The notes beneath the pieces are model-generated. The model saw nothing but the letters and a program-made list of their open reading frames with translations. It did no database searches and was not told the origin of the DNA. Position numbers and translations under genes: made by a program. DNA of 64,000 bases from Bacteriovoracaceae bacterium (GTDB lineage Bacteria; Bdellovibrionota; Bacteriovoracia; Bacteriovoracales; Bacteriovoracaceae). The DNA is taken from NCBI GenBank assembly GCA_028378565.1, contig JAONMX010000003.1, positions 1 to 64,000 of the forward strand, given 5' to 3'. Shown here piece after piece: positions 63,169 to 64,000 of the stretch; within the stretch, counting starts at the first letter, position 1; every line of letters begins with the position of its first letter.

Positions 63169-64000
63169 TTAGAAACTTTTATTAAAAAGTAATTGAACTG
63201 TTTTGTCTGCGTTAGAAGTAAAGATAGCTTCTTTATCGCTTTGCGATGAACTAACTCTTCCAACCCAATTTTCGATTAGTTTTTTGTCTACCCAAGCAAC
63301 ATAACTACCTTCATTAACTTGGTATTGTAGGTTTGTATCTACGCCAACCTTATCAAAGTCTTTTTTGAAGTTCATTTGAACATCGCCCTTCGCGTTAATT
63401 TCTGTATTTGATTCTACCCATGGGTTATCAACTCTAACGATGGCCTTTGCCTGAAGAACTCTTGCCTTAACCTTAATTCTAATTCTTTTTGAGATCTGAG
63501 CCTCAACGTTAGGCTTAAGCGCTTTTTCTAATTGACCAACTCTATGTAGAGTTGAGCCTTCATCGGCCTTCTTAATTTCACCTGAAAGCCTCTTATCAGC
63601 ATATTTTAAAAGTCTCTTTGAAAGGTGAGCTTTCTTCTGACCACGATCTGGAGTTTGATATGTTTTAACAGACTCGATATTCCAAAGACGTGCATACTCT
63701 TCTGTGCTTTCCCATGTAGCGAAATCATTTCTTATGGAATCAAGTACACCAGCATCGTCTTCAACTAGAATTTGTTGAAGCCAAATTTTATCTTTCTTAG
63801 GTGCTCTTATTACTTCATCAGTTGGTATGAAAGAACCTGGTGCTCTAAACATTGGCTTATGATACGGGTTTAATCCGTGAAGTATGTCACCATCTGATTC
63901 AATACCTTGTGCAGATACTGAAAAAACAGCAAACAGAGATGCACAGCTAACTATTGTTAACTTTTTACATACCTGTCTAAAATTTTGCCATATACTTACC
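63169..64000 (-). CDS. exported protein of unknown function, 5' end outside the window
   Basis: The frame is open from the window edge. The residues before the first internal Met (63852) include a clear signal peptide (VCKKLTIVSCASLFAVFSVSAQ), but no ATG, GTG or TTG precedes it inside the window, so the start codon lies just beyond 64000. The mature part (~250 residues) is rich in Lys/Asp, with a helical middle (HLSKRLLKYADKRL) and a C-terminal beta region (KVKARVLQAKAIVRVD, NLQYQVNEGSYVAWVDKK). Its neighbour is gdhA, 58 bp downstream on the same strand. No family recognised. Confidence 0.7.
   Translation of the reverse strand, partial: VSIWQNFRQVCKKLTIVSCASLFAVFSVSAQGIESDGDILHGLNPYHKPMFRAPGSFIPTDEVIRAPKKDKIWLQQILVEDDAGVLDSIRNDFATWESTEEYARLWNIESVKTYQTPDRGQKKAHLSKRLLKYADKRLSGEIKKADEGSTLHRVGQLEKALKPNVEAQISKRIRIKVKARVLQAKAIVRVDNPWVESNTEINAKGDVQMNFKKDFDKVGVDTNLQYQVNEGSYVAWVDKKLIENWVGRVSSSQSDKEAIFTSNADKTVQLLFNKSF

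Overview
The window is AT-rich, densely coded bacterial DNA with one tRNA, no rRNA and no recognisable phage or insertion sequence. Gene content points to a Gram-negative, aerobic, heterotrophic bacterium with many exported Cys-rich and lipoprotein genes, an Opp oligopeptide importer, secreted and cytoplasmic peptidases, a PhaR-type regulator, HD-GYP signalling and a nucleotide-translocase-like transporter. My best guess is a low-GC member of the Bdellovibrionota (Bacteriovorax/Halobacteriovorax-like predators). This is inferred from gene style, not from a marker gene.

Layout. 1-4.1 kb: tRNA-Leu, a 958-residue coiled-coil protein and a degenerate HD-GYP protein. 4.1-9.9 kb: a complete oppABCDF operon on the minus strand with a strong terminator. 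10-12.5 kb: a TPR lipoprotein and a small lipoprotein. 12.4-12.9 kb: the longest non-coding stretch. 12.9-19.4 kb (plus): PhaR-like regulator, outer-membrane barrel, a pair of ArsA/Get3-type ATPases, then glutamate-cysteine ligase, cystathionine beta-synthase and a cystathionine lyase/synthase broken by an internal deletion. 19.4-23.6 kb: secreted protein, degenerate SpoIIE-phosphatase-like protein, canonical HD-GYP phosphodiesterase and an acidic single-span protein. 23.6-28.8 kb: class II aldolase-like protein facing an operon of a Suv3-like RNA helicase, a DUF455 ferritin-like protein and an ATP-grasp-like protein. 28.8-36.8 kb: M28 aminopeptidase, nitronate monooxygenase-like enzyme, MFS transporter, Lys1-type saccharopine dehydrogenase, M3 oligopeptidase and an NTT-like transporter. 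36.9-45 kb: glycan genes (two GT2 enzymes, a UDP-galactopyranose-mutase-like flavoprotein, an Agl23/PMT-like membrane protein), a DtxR-family regulator and Cys-rich secreted proteins. 45-54 kb: secreted alpha/beta hydrolase with an in-frame amber codon, rpiB, ahcY, homoserine-kinase-like protein, rRNA methyltransferase, a PD-(D/E)XK nuclease-like protein and an acyl-CoA dehydrogenase. 54-64 kb: lipoprotein, a divergent FecR-like/TPR-barrel pair, gpmI-pfkA, a lone YifB/ComM N-terminal domain, glutamate dehydrogenase and a secreted protein cut by the right edge.

Together the genes fit a peptide- and amino-acid-based lifestyle: peptides are imported (Opp), cut (PrlC, M28) and deaminated (Gdh), lysine is handled by Lys1, and sulphur amino acids move through AhcY and CBS towards glutathione. 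The most unusual items are the two decayed or recoded genes (about 19.1 kb and 45.1 kb), the degenerate HD-GYP and SpoIIE domains, the stand-alone YifB N-domain, the stand-alone PD-(D/E)XK protein, the tandem hairpin repeat ahead of rpiB, and the poly-G tract inside an inverted repeat.
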